From assembly GCA_036874045.1 (NCBI GenBank), contig CM072335.1:5042001-5106000 (forward strand): DNA of 64,000 nt. The letters are read 5' to 3'. The translations under genes were made by a program, and so were the position numbers. The notes below the pieces were generated by a model that ran no database searches, was not told where the DNA came from, and worked only from the letters and a program-made list of their open reading frames with translations. The stretch's first letter is position 1; each line of letters opens with the position of its first letter. Positions 11,270 through 22,317 of this stretch are shown piece after piece. The DNA comes from Cymodocea nodosa (taxonomy: Eukaryota > Streptophyta > Magnoliopsida > Alismatales > Cymodoceaceae).

Positions 11270-13240
11270 ACGTACTACCCTTTCTAAGTAATCCAATCAT
11301 CCACTGATTTGATGTAATGAGTCCAAGACTTGTTGTTGGAAAGATTGTTTCTCATGTTCCTTAGCTCTTTCTAGAGGATCATTTAGTTTAAATTAGATAT
11401 AGTCCTTTACAGTTAAATATTTGGACTTCCATCTAAATACAGTAGTTTTGCTTTGATCCACCAATTAGTTTATCATGTGAAAGAGAGCATCACCATAAAA
11501 CAATTTGGATTTAATACTGCCTAATTTCGTGACAAACGCTTTGTACCAAGTAACTTGTATTCTATTCAGCATTGCATATGTGGTAAGCATTGTATGCCTA
11601 TTTAATTCAACCTCTTGTCCTTTGCTTTGGTATATTGTTCCTAATAGAATAAAGGCTACCACACAAGCCTTGCCTTTCTACATAGCCATACTATAAAGAT
11701 AGTCCTTTACTTGTTGTGCAATCCATTCCATGTATGTGGTGCTCTCCAGAATTTCTATTTCATCATTTTGAAGCCCAAAGGTGTTATAGACAAGTTCAAT
11801 TGTTAAGTCAATTTCCATCTTAAAAAGGTTCACAAAGACCCTTTCCCTCTTAATCCTTAAATTTACATAGAAATAGGGAATTTCATCGGCAATAATGGGA
11901 TGTCCACTTTTAGTTTTGTATTAACCCTTGATATTCAAGAATTCTTGAATATCCTCCATATTTTTGAATTTAATTAGCCAACTCTAAATTATTTCAAATT
12001 TTGTATACACCTCAAATCTTGGTCAGGCCTTAGCATTCCTGAAATAGAGTCCAATTGATGGCTTCCCCATATTTTATTCTTCATCTTCGTCTTCATTCTT
12101 AATAATAGCTTGTATTTGCTCCTGCTCTTCATCCCATTCAACAAAAAATCCTTGATAAGTATGCATATATTCTTGGTTTCCACAAGTTTCTATGGTGTTT
12201 AGTACACCACTTACTTCACTAGTTTCCAACACAGTTGTGTGTGACATTTCCTATTAAATTTCATAACCTTCCTCTTCGTACATCTCTTTTAATATTTCTG
12301 TGTGCACTGTTTTAGAGTGCTCATCATGAGAACTTAGCATGGATGTGGCTATTCTCATCTTATTGATTTCCATTACGTACATTTCTCTATTCATTTCATA
12401 GTCAACTGATAGTGTCGTAGATGCAAAAGTACTTGTGTGAACTATTTCATCTATTCTAGTAGATGGCATTGTTGGCTTCCAAGGTCCTATGTTTTCAAAC
12501 TGAGTGTGCAAAAAAGTTTGAATCTTCGTTAATCTTTTCAATTTCCTAAAGGCATTCTCCTATGTTTCATTCTCTCATTTATATCTATTAAAGGCCAATT
12601 GAGTTTGCCTTAAAGCCTTGTCCTCTATCAACCTTGCTAATAATCTATTGTCGAACAACCTGTTGAATAGATTAAATTCTTCCTCCCTTGTTGGCTCATA
12701 ATTATATTCATCTTCCTCCTCCTCCTCCTCCTCCTCCTCCTCCTCCTCTCCTTCTTCTACAACTTCTTCTTCTTGGTGAACCCTAGAGGTTGAAGTAATG
12801 TCTTGTCTAGGTTAGCAAACCCTTTCACTTGGTTCTCCATGTTTGTGCTTAATAGCACATAATCTTGTAGTTTCTACATCTAGGTCAAATAAAAATTAAT
12901 ATTTTGCTCTCTCTACAACTAATGCAAGAGCTAACTTGTTTCTAGGTCTAAGCAGCATTTCTTCTACTATTGCCTCATTTGTTACTCTTTCCAACCTACC
13001 ATGAAAATTTTCAAAGTATGAATCAAGTTTGTAGCAATCTTCCTTTCAACTTAGCATTCTTAGCTTTGTATCTTTCCAGCTCCTTCTCACTAATTATATT
13101 CGTGACTCAACGAAGCTTCCACTAGTTACTTCGTTGATAGTTAGAGACTCTTGTTCCTTGTACATGATCATGTCATTCCCTTATGCTTTGCATTTCTCTC
13201 AACATCTTTGAATCTGTTCTTCACTATTGTCTTTAGAAGT
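11270..13240 (-). pseudogene. Degenerate 'plant transposon protein' ORF (envelope-position type)
   Basis: The minus strand reads as a long decayed ORF. The N-terminal part (13200-12600) holds a poly-Glu run coded by a CTC repeat. The central part (12541-12250) is open. A folded-looking domain (11960-11460) follows, with YFYVNLRIKRERVFVNLF, LTIELVYNTFGLQNDEIEI and TYAMLNRIQVTWYKAFVTK. The last block aligns with TYAMMAGIKINWAKVVITQ in the ORF at 16560-18780 (shared TYAM, I, W, K and T), so the two are homologous. The C-terminus (11400-11280) looks like a coiled coil. This kind of protein is common as an uncharacterised 'putative plant transposon protein' and is often found as an extra ORF in retrotransposons. 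Its function is not known. Stops at about 11925 and 11683 and several frameshifts make it a pseudogene. Its element of origin is unclear: it lies next to an Athila-like gag. Confidence 0.5.
12711..12756. repeat. (CTC)n microsatellite
   Basis: About 12-13 near-perfect CTC units. On the minus strand they encode a poly-Glu run inside the plant-transposon ORF, which suggests the repeat grew within a coding sequence. Confidence 0.9.
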
Positions 13241-13259
13241 TAAAGTAGGGCTTGATTGG

Positions 13260-14440
13260 GATTTGTAAAATTGGGGATATATATTTTTACTAGTTGTAAA
13301 GTTTTATAAAACTTTATCTATGCTCAAGTAGATGAATGTCTGTAGAATTTAAACTTTATCCATTCTAGAATTTATATTCCTTAGATGTTTGATTATTTGA
13401 TTTTGATGACTCAACTTCAGTAAAATGATTTTGTTTTCTAAGAGAAATTAGGGTAATTTCTCTAGTTTGGTTTTTAAGAATTACCCCATGATTCTTGAGT
13501 TCCCTTATTATAAATTACATTTACATTTTAAAATTCTTCTTCATTTTTACCCTTAGTAGCTTGTTTTTGATTTAAGGATAGTTCTTCAATTTTCTTCATC
13601 ATGGCCCCTAATTTAGCATCTAACAAGGTATTAGTATCTATACTATGCATTCCTCTTGAAAAAGCATTTCTGTTTGTTGTAATATCTAATGAATTCTCCC
13701 ACTAAGTAGTTCCTTTTGCAAAGTTTTTCAAATATTTTCATGCAACTTTGCTACTCATACCTAATAAATCATTTTGATAGGTAGATTTTAATAAAGTTTT
13801 TGTTTCTACATCTATACCTTTATAAATTATTCCCATAATTTGAGCTTTATTCATTCTATGATGGGGACATTATGTTAATAAATCTCTTGAAATATTTCTA
13901 AAAGGATTCATTAGGCTTTTGATGGCTTAATAACATTTCTTTCTTTTTCTTAATGGTATGGTGAGTGGGATAGTATTTTTCCAAAAATAGAGAACAAAAT
14001 CCACTCTATGTTGTTATAGATTTAAGAGAAAGTATAGAACCATCTCTTAGAAGAATCTTTAAGAGCAAAAGGTATAAATCTTAACTTAATGACATCTATG
14101 CTCAAATTAGGGACTTGAATCATTTGACAAACATCATTAAATTCCTTCAAAAAGTAATAGACATCTTTTGTTCTATTCCATAGAAGCATGGTAAGTAACT
14201 TATATAGTTCGATTTTAGTTCAAACTTGTCTCCTCTAAAGTTAGGTAGTTTAATACAAGAAATCTCATCTACTAATTCTAGATATAAAATATCTTTTATT
14301 GGCTTTCCATTTTCTTATTAATTCTAAGTTCTCATGTTACCTAGTTCTTCTAATTGCTGTTTTTCTTCTTCACTCAATTCAAACTTTTTTAATCTCTTAT
14401 GAGCTTGTTTAGCAATTTCTATTATCTTACAAGAGTAAAA
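13260..14440 (-). pseudogene. Athila-like Ty3/gypsy gag (broken)
   Basis: On the minus strand the region starts with a Lys/Glu-rich helix (AKQAHKRLKKFELSEEEKQQ, about 14420-14350). It continues with FELKSNYISYL (about 14230-14200), DVIKLRFIPFALKD (about 14092-14050) and SITTWSGFCSLFLEKYYP (about 14005-13955). These are the hallmark capsid blocks of Athila/Tat-clade gag (the 'FPFSLKDRAKxWLxSLPPxSITTW' pattern of the family). A decayed C-terminal part runs to about 13260. Gag forms the cytoplasmic particle. There are many stops and at least three frame changes. No protease or RT follows on this strand to the left; instead the plant-transposon ORF follows. The integrase end lies only about 100 bases upstream, the reverse of the normal gene order. 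Confidence 0.75.
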
Positions 14441-14531
14441 ATAACCTTAATTATGAAAACATCATATTAATACAAAATAAAGAAAATAAAAATTTACATC
14501 TATTAGAGTAATTGATTTATTTATTTATTGT

Positions 14532-14535
<4 letters not shown>

Positions 14536-14562
<27 letters not shown>
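14536..14562. repeat. (TA)n microsatellite
   Basis: About 13 TA units just after the integrase C-terminus. Confidence 0.95.
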
Positions 14563-14739
14563 ATCATATTCTAGATCAATTATTTTCATCTCATCTACTC
14601 CAGATAGTGTTCTACAAGCTATCTTAATTATAGGTTTCAATCTTTGTCCATTGATTTTAAATAAATTGTGATTTTTAGGATTTTCGATTTCTACACTTTC
14701 ATGAGGGTAAATGGTTTTTACAATATATGACCTTGCCCA

Positions 14740-14744
14740 TCTTG
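14740..14744. other. Target site duplication TCTTG, left copy
   Basis: TCTTG lies directly before the LTR start TGTTAGGATCG. The matching copy is at 31196-31200. Both lie in the split integrase gene. Confidence 0.9.
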
Positions 14745-16378
14745 TGTTAGGATCGAATGGCACATTAGAGGGGGAGTGCATAATGTCCTAGTAAAATTTA
14801 ATTACTTTTAAATTTTTCTTGGAAGCAAAAAATACTAATGAACCCTAATTAGAATGATTTTAAAATAATAAGTACTGTGCAAGAATAATGTAACATAGAG
14901 ATTTTATAGTGATTACCCAAACTGGGTAGTCCACTCCTCAAGGCCACAACCTTGAGAATTCACCAAGTGCTTTTAAGGCTAAGCACAAACCTAAAACAAG
15001 TTGCTTTTGCAAGCTAAGCAACAACCTTACAATTGTTATTTTTCACAGGCTAAACAAAATCCTATAATTATTATTTTTATAGGCTGAACAACAACCTTAC
15101 ACATAGCACCAACTTTGTGCACATAACCCTAATCTTGAGCAAAGTGAAGTATCATACTTCACTCTCTTCACTAAGGCCCCAACCTTATAAAGGTATACTC
15201 ACAACACCCTTGTGAGCTAGGATTTTCAGAATTTTTAAGAAACAAGTTTAAGCTCAAGACTTTATGACTCAAAATAATTCAAAACACACAATAAAAATGA
15301 AAAACTCCTATGAAGAGTTGGTTGCTGAGGCTTTAGGAGAAATTTGGATTGATTTGCAGGATTTAATCTTTAGTAGCTATTGCAAATGGATCTTCCAAAA
15401 GATTGTAGAATTGATAAAACCTATTTCCCCTTTTGTGTATTCTATATCATAATTTTGTTGTCTATAATACTAATTTTCTATTTTCTCTAAGATTTCTATT
15501 TCTAGAAAGGACTCTGAAATAATTAAATTCCTTATGTGTTAATCCATTTCTAGTAACGCTCAATCAACATTAAATTAGATCTACAATCAAAAAGATATCT
15601 TGCTAAAATAGTAAGTTAATAAATGGTAGTAGTAGATTTTGTAAAAACAAAATCATTAGAGGCTTTTAGAAAATCGAGGACTTAGGATAAAAACCTTCCA
15701 ATACTCAAAAGCATTTCGAATAGTTTAGAGCAAACCTTCCAGAGGACCACTTAAGTCATGCATTTAAATTAAGACACGTGCCCTTCTAAAAACAGTAGCA
15801 TAAAACTTTAAAATCAAACTATCCAATGGTGAAATAGTGTTTTAGATATTTGCAAAAGGTAACTCTTTGATGCTTAAAGTATTTCGGATAATTACATTTG
15901 TAACCTTTCAAAAGACAACTTAAGTCATGTGTTAAGAGCATGACATATGTCCTTTAGAAAGCAGTAAAAGAAATACATTTAAAACATTGAAAATCAAACT
16001 ATCCGAAATATAAAATTGAATTCTCCAAAAATAGAAATATTTTGAATACTTAGCAATAAAATAATTTGAACATAGGGAAAGAACTGAACTCACTGATAGT
16101 TAAGTATTTTTAGATAGTTTCAAAGGAAACTCTCCAAACATACAAAATGAAAAGCCAACTATCTAATTTACCTAGATTTTCAGTGACTTCTAATGTAACT
16201 CTTTGATAATTTACTTAAGCAAAAATGAAACCTTCCGAAACCTATTTTTAGAGGTTTACTAAAACTAAAGCAGTTAGGCAATTTCAATTTAAATATTATA
16301 AATGCTAAAAATATTTGATTTAATACTAAACACCAAGTTTTTCTTTATCAAAATTAACCTATAAATAATGAACTAACA
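14745..16378 (-). repeat. 3' LTR of the Sirevirus-like element (1634 bp)
   Basis: On the plus strand it begins TGTTAGGATCGAATGG and ends GAACTAACA; in element orientation the LTR reads TGTTAGTTC...CCTAACA. Over the first 190 bases I count 22 differences from the partner LTR at 29569, 17 of them transitions, so the insertion is old and decay fits cytosine deamination. The part at 15660-16260 carries the TCGGATAGTTA/ACTTAAGTCAT module, with one intact GACACGTG at 15773-15780 and a decayed copy CATATG near 15936. Confidence 0.92.
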
Positions 16379-16392
16379 ATCTCCCCCTTTTT
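16379..16392 (-). other. Polypurine tract
   Basis: Minus strand AAAAAGGGGGAGAT directly abuts the 3' LTR. This is the second-strand primer of reverse transcription. A similar tract, AAAGGGGGAG, lies about 45 bases further upstream (plus 16430-16440). Confidence 0.75.
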
Positions 16393-16559
16393 AATGATGA
16401 CAAAATATTTAATAATTAACATAAGTATTCTCCCCCTTTGTCAGAATTAGAAAGTGGAGAGAAGCTTGAAAAAGACAAAACATAGAATTTAAGATTTGTA
16501 TTTCAATTAAAGAGAAAAGTGTATACATTTGGTTGAAAAAAATCAAACAAATTACAGAA

Positions 16560-18780
16560 CTATTTTTTAGATGACTTTTTATGTAATAACTCTTGAATTA
16601 GTGCATCCCTTTCTCTTAAAAGTTGTTCCAAATGAGCAACTTGATCCAAAAGTATTTTATTGTGCTGAAGGAGTAGCTCATTTTAATGTAGGAGAGTGGT
16701 TGAGTTGTCAACTAAAGGAATGGTATGTTCTATTATAGGTAGAGATGAAACTATAGGAGGTGAACTCTGATGCTTAGGAGGTTGAAAAGGTATAGGAACC
16801 TCTAAAGGGTCTATTGAAGACATTCTCTGAAGATCTTTCAATTATAAAGATTTTCTCTTAATCAATTTCAAAGATTTGCCCAACAGATCAAAATATCTAG
16901 CCATTAGATGGAACAAATAGTCTCCCTAGAATAAAAAACTTTGTAGATGAGAAATCTGAGTAATTACTACTTTTGCCTAGTTAATCTTAATACCAGCCAT
17001 CATAGCATAAGTGGCTTGGTAAACTTTTCTTTCTAATTCATCTACATGACCTATTTTCTGAAGAATAGTGCAAGAATATATGGTGGCTATCATCTGAGCC
17101 ATACCATGAAGATTTGCTTACTTAACCAATTTAAACTTTTTATCTAGAGATTTTCCAATCAATTTATTCATCTCTTCCTCTTTCCATCCCAATTCTGAAG
17201 TGGAAAGGGAGATATTAATTCCTGTGCATGGTAATCCAAACATTCTTTGTAAAAACTCTTCATCAATCCTAATGATCAGATTTTACAAGTGTAATTGGAG
17301 ATGGTTTGGATAAATCTCAAGATTTGAATAAAATAGTGGGATTAGGTCTTCAAGCACTGATAAGCCAGATGTGGTAGGAATAAAACTTAACAGCCCTTAA
17401 TAATTTACCAGACTATGAATGGTGTCTATGTCTTTAAAGTTAATAGGTCTACTATAGGCAATTTTTATATTCTTGTACTTAGTATAAAATAAGTCCCTAG
17501 CTACTATTGATCTGAAAAAGTAGTCATCTACATGGATTTCAACTGTAAACTTTGATTTTACCTCCTTAACAAGAGTTTCTTCAATTTCTACAGGTGGAGG
17601 AGGAACACCTATAGAGATAGAATCTTCATACAATCCTTTAATCACCTTATCAGTGTGATGAGAAGGAATTGGATGAGATTCTACATCTAATGAAATAGAT
17701 ATTGCTTTTGGAGGACTAGTAGTAGTAAGAGGAATTTCTTAATGGTCAAAGCACTAATTTAAGTGACTATCTATAGGAGGAGAAGGAGGAGGAGGAGGAG
17801 AAGGTTCTTTATGCTTAGAGATCTTTTCCCAATCTTCGAATGAGAGGAGAGAATTTTCTTTCTTCTCCTAGAATACATTAATTTAGTTTTGGGAGGAGGA
17901 TCTGTTGAAGCTATAAGTAAATACTAAGGAGGAGTAGTGATAAGTCTTGTAGGATTAGAGGTAGTCTGATATGAAGTTCCAATGCTAATATCAAAAATTT
18001 TAAACTAGGATGTCTTAGCTACATACTTGAAATCCACTCCTTTCTTTAGCAAAAAGAATTTACTTTCAGCTACAACTTTTCTTTTGTCTTCCATTTCAAT
18101 AAAATTATGATAGCACGAAGGTTTTGATGGTTCTTATATTGTTATACCAGGTTGTTGACATAATTTGTCTTCTAAAGCTTGGTTTCTCCTCTAAAGTAGC
18201 TTATCTTATAACTGTAAGGCCATTTTTAATGCACATTTCTTAGATGCCCTAATGCTGATTGTTTCTCCTAAAAAATTGTGTAACATAAACCTCATAAATA
18301 GCTTTAAATTGAGGTTCTAAAGAAGTGATTTTGATAGCAAAAAATTTTTCATCATTTGAGAAAGAATCTTTGGAAACCTTAGTTTTAACAGAAGGTGTCT
18401 GATGACTCTTTGGAGATTGTCTAGATTGAGTTTTCTATTTCTTATGGTTGTTTGTATCCTTTTTGGGATTTCTCTTAGAGGCTTTTTGTTTGATTTTGGT
18501 AGATTTTTGATTATTGTTAAACATAGTGACTAGGTGGAATTTTCTAAGAACAAGAATCTATTTTTCTAAGTAATGCAATTGAGTATTAATATCTGATGTT
18601 CCATATACAAATTCAATATCAGCCACTTCTTCACCAATAGAAATAATGAATTGAACTTATTTAGGAGGAAGATCTGTCATACCTTTTGCAAGCTCTTGTT
18701 CTAGTTGACTAATTAGTTGTTCTTTTTCTTGTAGAGAAAGACTAGAGAACCAACTAGGTAGAGCCATGGAAGAAGATTTG
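16560..18780 (-). pseudogene. Extra ORF in the envelope position of the Sirevirus-like element
   Basis: The minus strand reads from an ATG near 18763 as a decayed protein of roughly 700 codons. The parts are a helical N-terminus rich in Glu/Gln, a Lys-rich basic middle (about 18530-18400), a Pro-rich segment (SPPPPPSPP, about 17800-17780), and an acidic stretch open at 17645-17397. A folded-looking domain (17290-16900) holds EEFLQRMFGLPCTGINIS, ANLHGMAQMIATIYSC and TYAMMAGIKINWAKVVITQ. A leucine-rich coiled-coil end (LLHKKSSKK before the stop near 16563) closes it. I see no clear signal peptide or membrane anchor, so I do not call it an envelope protein. It is homologous to the ORF at 11.27-13.24 kb. 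Its position between RNase H and the polypurine tract is where Sireviruses carry their additional ORF. Stops and frameshifts are frequent. Confidence 0.55.
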
Positions 18781-18851
18781 AGGTGGCACGAAGGAATAGA
18801 AGAAGGGTTTGAAAATCAAAATGTTGAAACAGAGTGATGATCGAAACCCTC

Positions 18852-20845
18852 TGTTTAGAATGAAAAAATGCATAATATTAATGATTAAATGATGGTTAAT
18901 TACATAATATTTAGCTTATCATATGAGAATTAAGCCATTATATTATAATTGCACTATTATATGCTTTAATGAAAGAACCTGTATAATTTCAGGAAATTAG
19001 TGTTAATTAAGTACATTTTTGAATTATCGATGAATTACAGGCTTTTTAATTCCTAAGTCTTTGAATTTTTTGTTATTTCGAAGAGTTGCATTTCATGTAT
19101 CGAACAGTTATGTTTTAAACGCTTAAAGAATATTTTATTATTTATTGGAGTACACATGTTGAAACTTTAATGTATGATTTAAGTAGATTTTCAGTAAGTT
19201 ATCTGCTAACTATCCAAAATGTGTCTGAGCATTAGATAGTTAGGTTTGTAAGTATTCGAAATATCTAAACTTGTTAAGAATTATGCACATGTTGAATTTA
19301 AATGTTTTATTTATGTCACATGAGCTGCACATGTATAACTCGTTAAATTAGCATAACTATACGTATTGAGTTACTTGAATATACACTTAGGTAACGTATT
19401 GTGTTAGTGTTATAAGTTTACAAGTTATTTCTTATTTGCACATGTTTTATAGTTAAATCAATGAAGTAAGTTCGTTGAGTTACACTAACTCCACAAATCA
19501 TTTATTTTCTAACATACCATTGTAGCAGTTACAGAAACAAGAAATTCAAAGGAAAACCATGATTGCATGTATCACGTAGGAATTCACTCGTGGAAGAAAG
19601 AAGAAATCACCATCGTTGATATGAATGAAGGAAATTCAACCGATCATTTAAGTAGAAGCAGTTGTTATTGAAAGAAATATAAAAGAAGATGAGAAAGACA
19701 AAAAGTGTGTGTGTAAAAGTGGAGAACTGTGCTAACTACAGGAAGCATCAGAAGTTCCCTAAAGCTCCACACCACCACCAAAATCACCAACCATCGGAGG
19801 TCTGTAAGAATACTTTCTGGATGTCGGGTCGATTCTAAGCCAAACATGGTGATTGACAACCACTGTGAGGAGTGATCGCATCATAGGAAGGGAAACCATT
19901 TTCACTAAGCACCGACTCATATCTTAGGAGATCGTAAAGCTTTTAGCCTTAGTTTCGAGTTGATGCCATATGCTGAAAAAGAAATCATCTTACAATTCTT
20001 GGTTCGCAATTCTATAAGGAGAGGAGGCAAGATTGTAAGTGATTAAGTTTTCAATGGTGTAATCGTGTCGTATGTAGTGACAAAGGTTTTTACTATTGAT
20101 AGAGATTTTTACATTTCACCTTTCTCTCATCTTCAAGAACATATCAAAACAAAAATACCAAAAACAATTAATTATCTATGTTTACATTTAGTATTAAAGT
20201 GTTATATTGTTTGTTTTGTATTATGATTAATGTTATCATTGTCAATATTGCGAATGTTTTATCTTTGTTTGATTCAGAAAATAGAAAATAGTTTTACAAT
20301 TTACTGAAATTGATTCATCCCATATACTTAAAGATTTTAATGACTACTATTTGAAATATCTAAATGTTAGTGTTGCTTAATGATAAATCTAATATTAACT
20401 AATATTAAAGAGCTTAATTGATGTTATTTACATTCTATGGAACCGCCCAATGGTTGGCCTTATTCCTTTGTAAATAGTTGTATTTAATTGGAAAGGTAAG
20501 CTCGTGGAGTTAACATAAGTCCATGAGGTTAGTCCGTTAAGTTAACTATAACTCCACGAACTAAGTCTGTTGAGTTAATTGTAACTCAATGGAGTGCTTA
20601 ACTGAATACATATAAACTCCAATATAAAAATTGGAATAATACACAATTCTTACTCAATCTCTGTAGGATCAACCTATACTTGCATACAAATACAATATGC
20701 ATTGTGCACTTGTAGTTAAAAATAAAAATTAGACTTAATATCTAATTTGTGTGAAAGGTTGTTTGTTTACTTCTAAAAGAATTTATTAATATAAGTATAA
20801 AAACAAATCAAACAAGTTTCTAATTTAACTTAACAACCCCAAACA
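18852..20845 (+). repeat. Athila-type solo LTR A (1994 bp)
   Basis: Starts TGTTTAGAATG and ends CCCCAAACA, flanked by CCCTC (18847-18851) and CCCTA (20846-20850), a 5-bp duplication with one change. It is homologous over its whole length to the solo LTR at 46568-48560 (opposite orientation) and to the start and body of the LTR at 56610. It contains the CAAGTGCAC word typical of Athila LTRs in inverted form (about 20703-20712). No internal genes accompany it, so it arose by recombination between two LTRs. It lies inside the Sirevirus-like element, between the extra ORF and the pol end. Confidence 0.88.
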
Positions 20846-20850
20846 CCCTA

Positions 20851-22310
20851 TGATGACTTATATAAATCGGATAGTTCTAGAAATCAGTGAGTTGCAAGTC
20901 TAACTTACCGAAAGTCGGGAAGAAATTGAAAAGTTTCAGGGAAATCATTCCCAAAAGAACATGAAGCCTATAGAATGCAACTTATCGAAATTAAGAGATT
21001 TCAGAAAGTTTCAAGAAAACTTGTCGAAAGACTGCTAGGTTAATTGAAAAACTCTTCGAAGACTATAAAACTCATTCGGTAGATTTTCCATCGAGAAATT
21101 AAGATATACTAATAAAAGAAATTGCTCCCCCTAAATATGTGCCTTCATATTTAAAATAATAAACGTTTAAAATGAAGAAAATTAGTAAAATCATAAAATG
21201 ATAAACTCCCCTATTTAAATGAGTAATTAAAAGTAAAAACTTTAAAAAAAAAGTAAGATTTTAAAAAAATTTTGTTTTTATGTAGTACATTGCATAATAT
21301 GAAATATGTATATACTTAAGTCTTAAAAAAAAATTTCTTTTTGTTAAGATTATTGAAGAATTCAAGTCCCCACATTTAGGTTAAATTGCACAATTCACTT
21401 AGCATGAAGACTTAATCCTATGTTTCACCTCATTTACCCTAATAACCAATTTTCATAAGCTGTAGTGTTGTAACTTAATGTTTTTAGAATAGAAAATTCA
21501 AAATTATTTAATATGCTCTCTCTAGCCAATTCTAAAATTTCATGAAGCAACTCTAAGATATGCTTTCCCTTAACAATGTCTATCATGTAGATAACTAAAG
21601 GAAAAAGAATAAGCTTAGAGATTTATGCACTTTTAGTACTACATAGCCAGAATTTTTTTTTTTTTGGTTGCTCCTTGCAACAAACATCCCAAACTTTTTT
21701 TATTTTTTATTTATTTTTGGCAAACACTTTTGCAGTATTGATAACAAAAGAATTTAGAAAGTTAAATACATTAAGACAAGGTTAGGCAACATATCTTGAG
21801 TATTATTGCTTCTAGCCACTTTTCCTTATTTTTCACCCTAACATATTAAATTCTTATAAAAAATCTACTCAGGTAACATTAAGTCTTGCAAAGAAGAATA
21901 TAATTACTAAATTAATAAGATAATTTGGCTAATTTTTGGATTTAGATCCCCATTCTAAGTTTCATGTTGGCATTATTCTATTTGTGGAGCTTTAAACTTC
22001 ATTAATTTTTGTGGAATATTTGAGTTTGTTTTAATATTTATGTATAATGCTATTGTAGAATACAAACTCAATAAAAAAATTCAAATTTAGAAAGATTTTT
22101 AGTTATATATATATATATATATATATATATTGAAATGATTTAGAAAAAAAGAAAATAAGTGTATGAAAATAGAAATAACTTAGCTTAAATAAGTCACCAA
22201 AATAACTTTATAGAAAACAATACGTGAAACATAATGTTGTATAGAATATAGAATGTAGAAGTAATTTTTAGAAATCATTTAGGCAACATATTCCCAAGTC
22301 TCTTCTCAAT
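20851..22310. other. Spacer between pol and the extra ORF of the Sirevirus-like element
   Basis: No gene is seen. The first 230 bases carry the TCGGATAG-type motifs. A (TA)n microsatellite lies at 22104-22131 and poly-T runs lie near 21650 and 21700. Sireviruses often have a long untranslated spacer at this point. Confidence 0.5.
22104..22131. repeat. (TA)n microsatellite
   Basis: About 14 TA units within the untranslated spacer. Confidence 0.95.
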
Positions 22311-22317
22311 TTAATAA

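Larger units (their letters stand above)
14530..14744 (-). pseudogene. Gypsy integrase C-terminal fragment (3' half of a split gene)
   Basis: The minus strand reads RWARSYIVKTIYPHESVEI, then ENPKNHNLFKINGQRLKP. This is the C-terminal end of an Athila-like integrase and is closely similar to the intact equivalent in the plus-strand element at 63383-63500. It stops abruptly at 14744 because a copia element inserted there. The rest of the gene resumes in phase at 31201, after one copy of the duplicated TCTTG. The apparent reading tail after about 14570 is only the AT microsatellite. Confidence 0.85.

Noticed and set aside
14521-14570. Ile-Tyr repeat tail of the integrase fragment as a functional tail
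   Set aside because: It is the translated (TA)n microsatellite.
16560-18780. A true viral envelope gene
   Set aside because: Only the position fits; no signal peptide, membrane anchor or cleavage site could be recognised in the broken frame.
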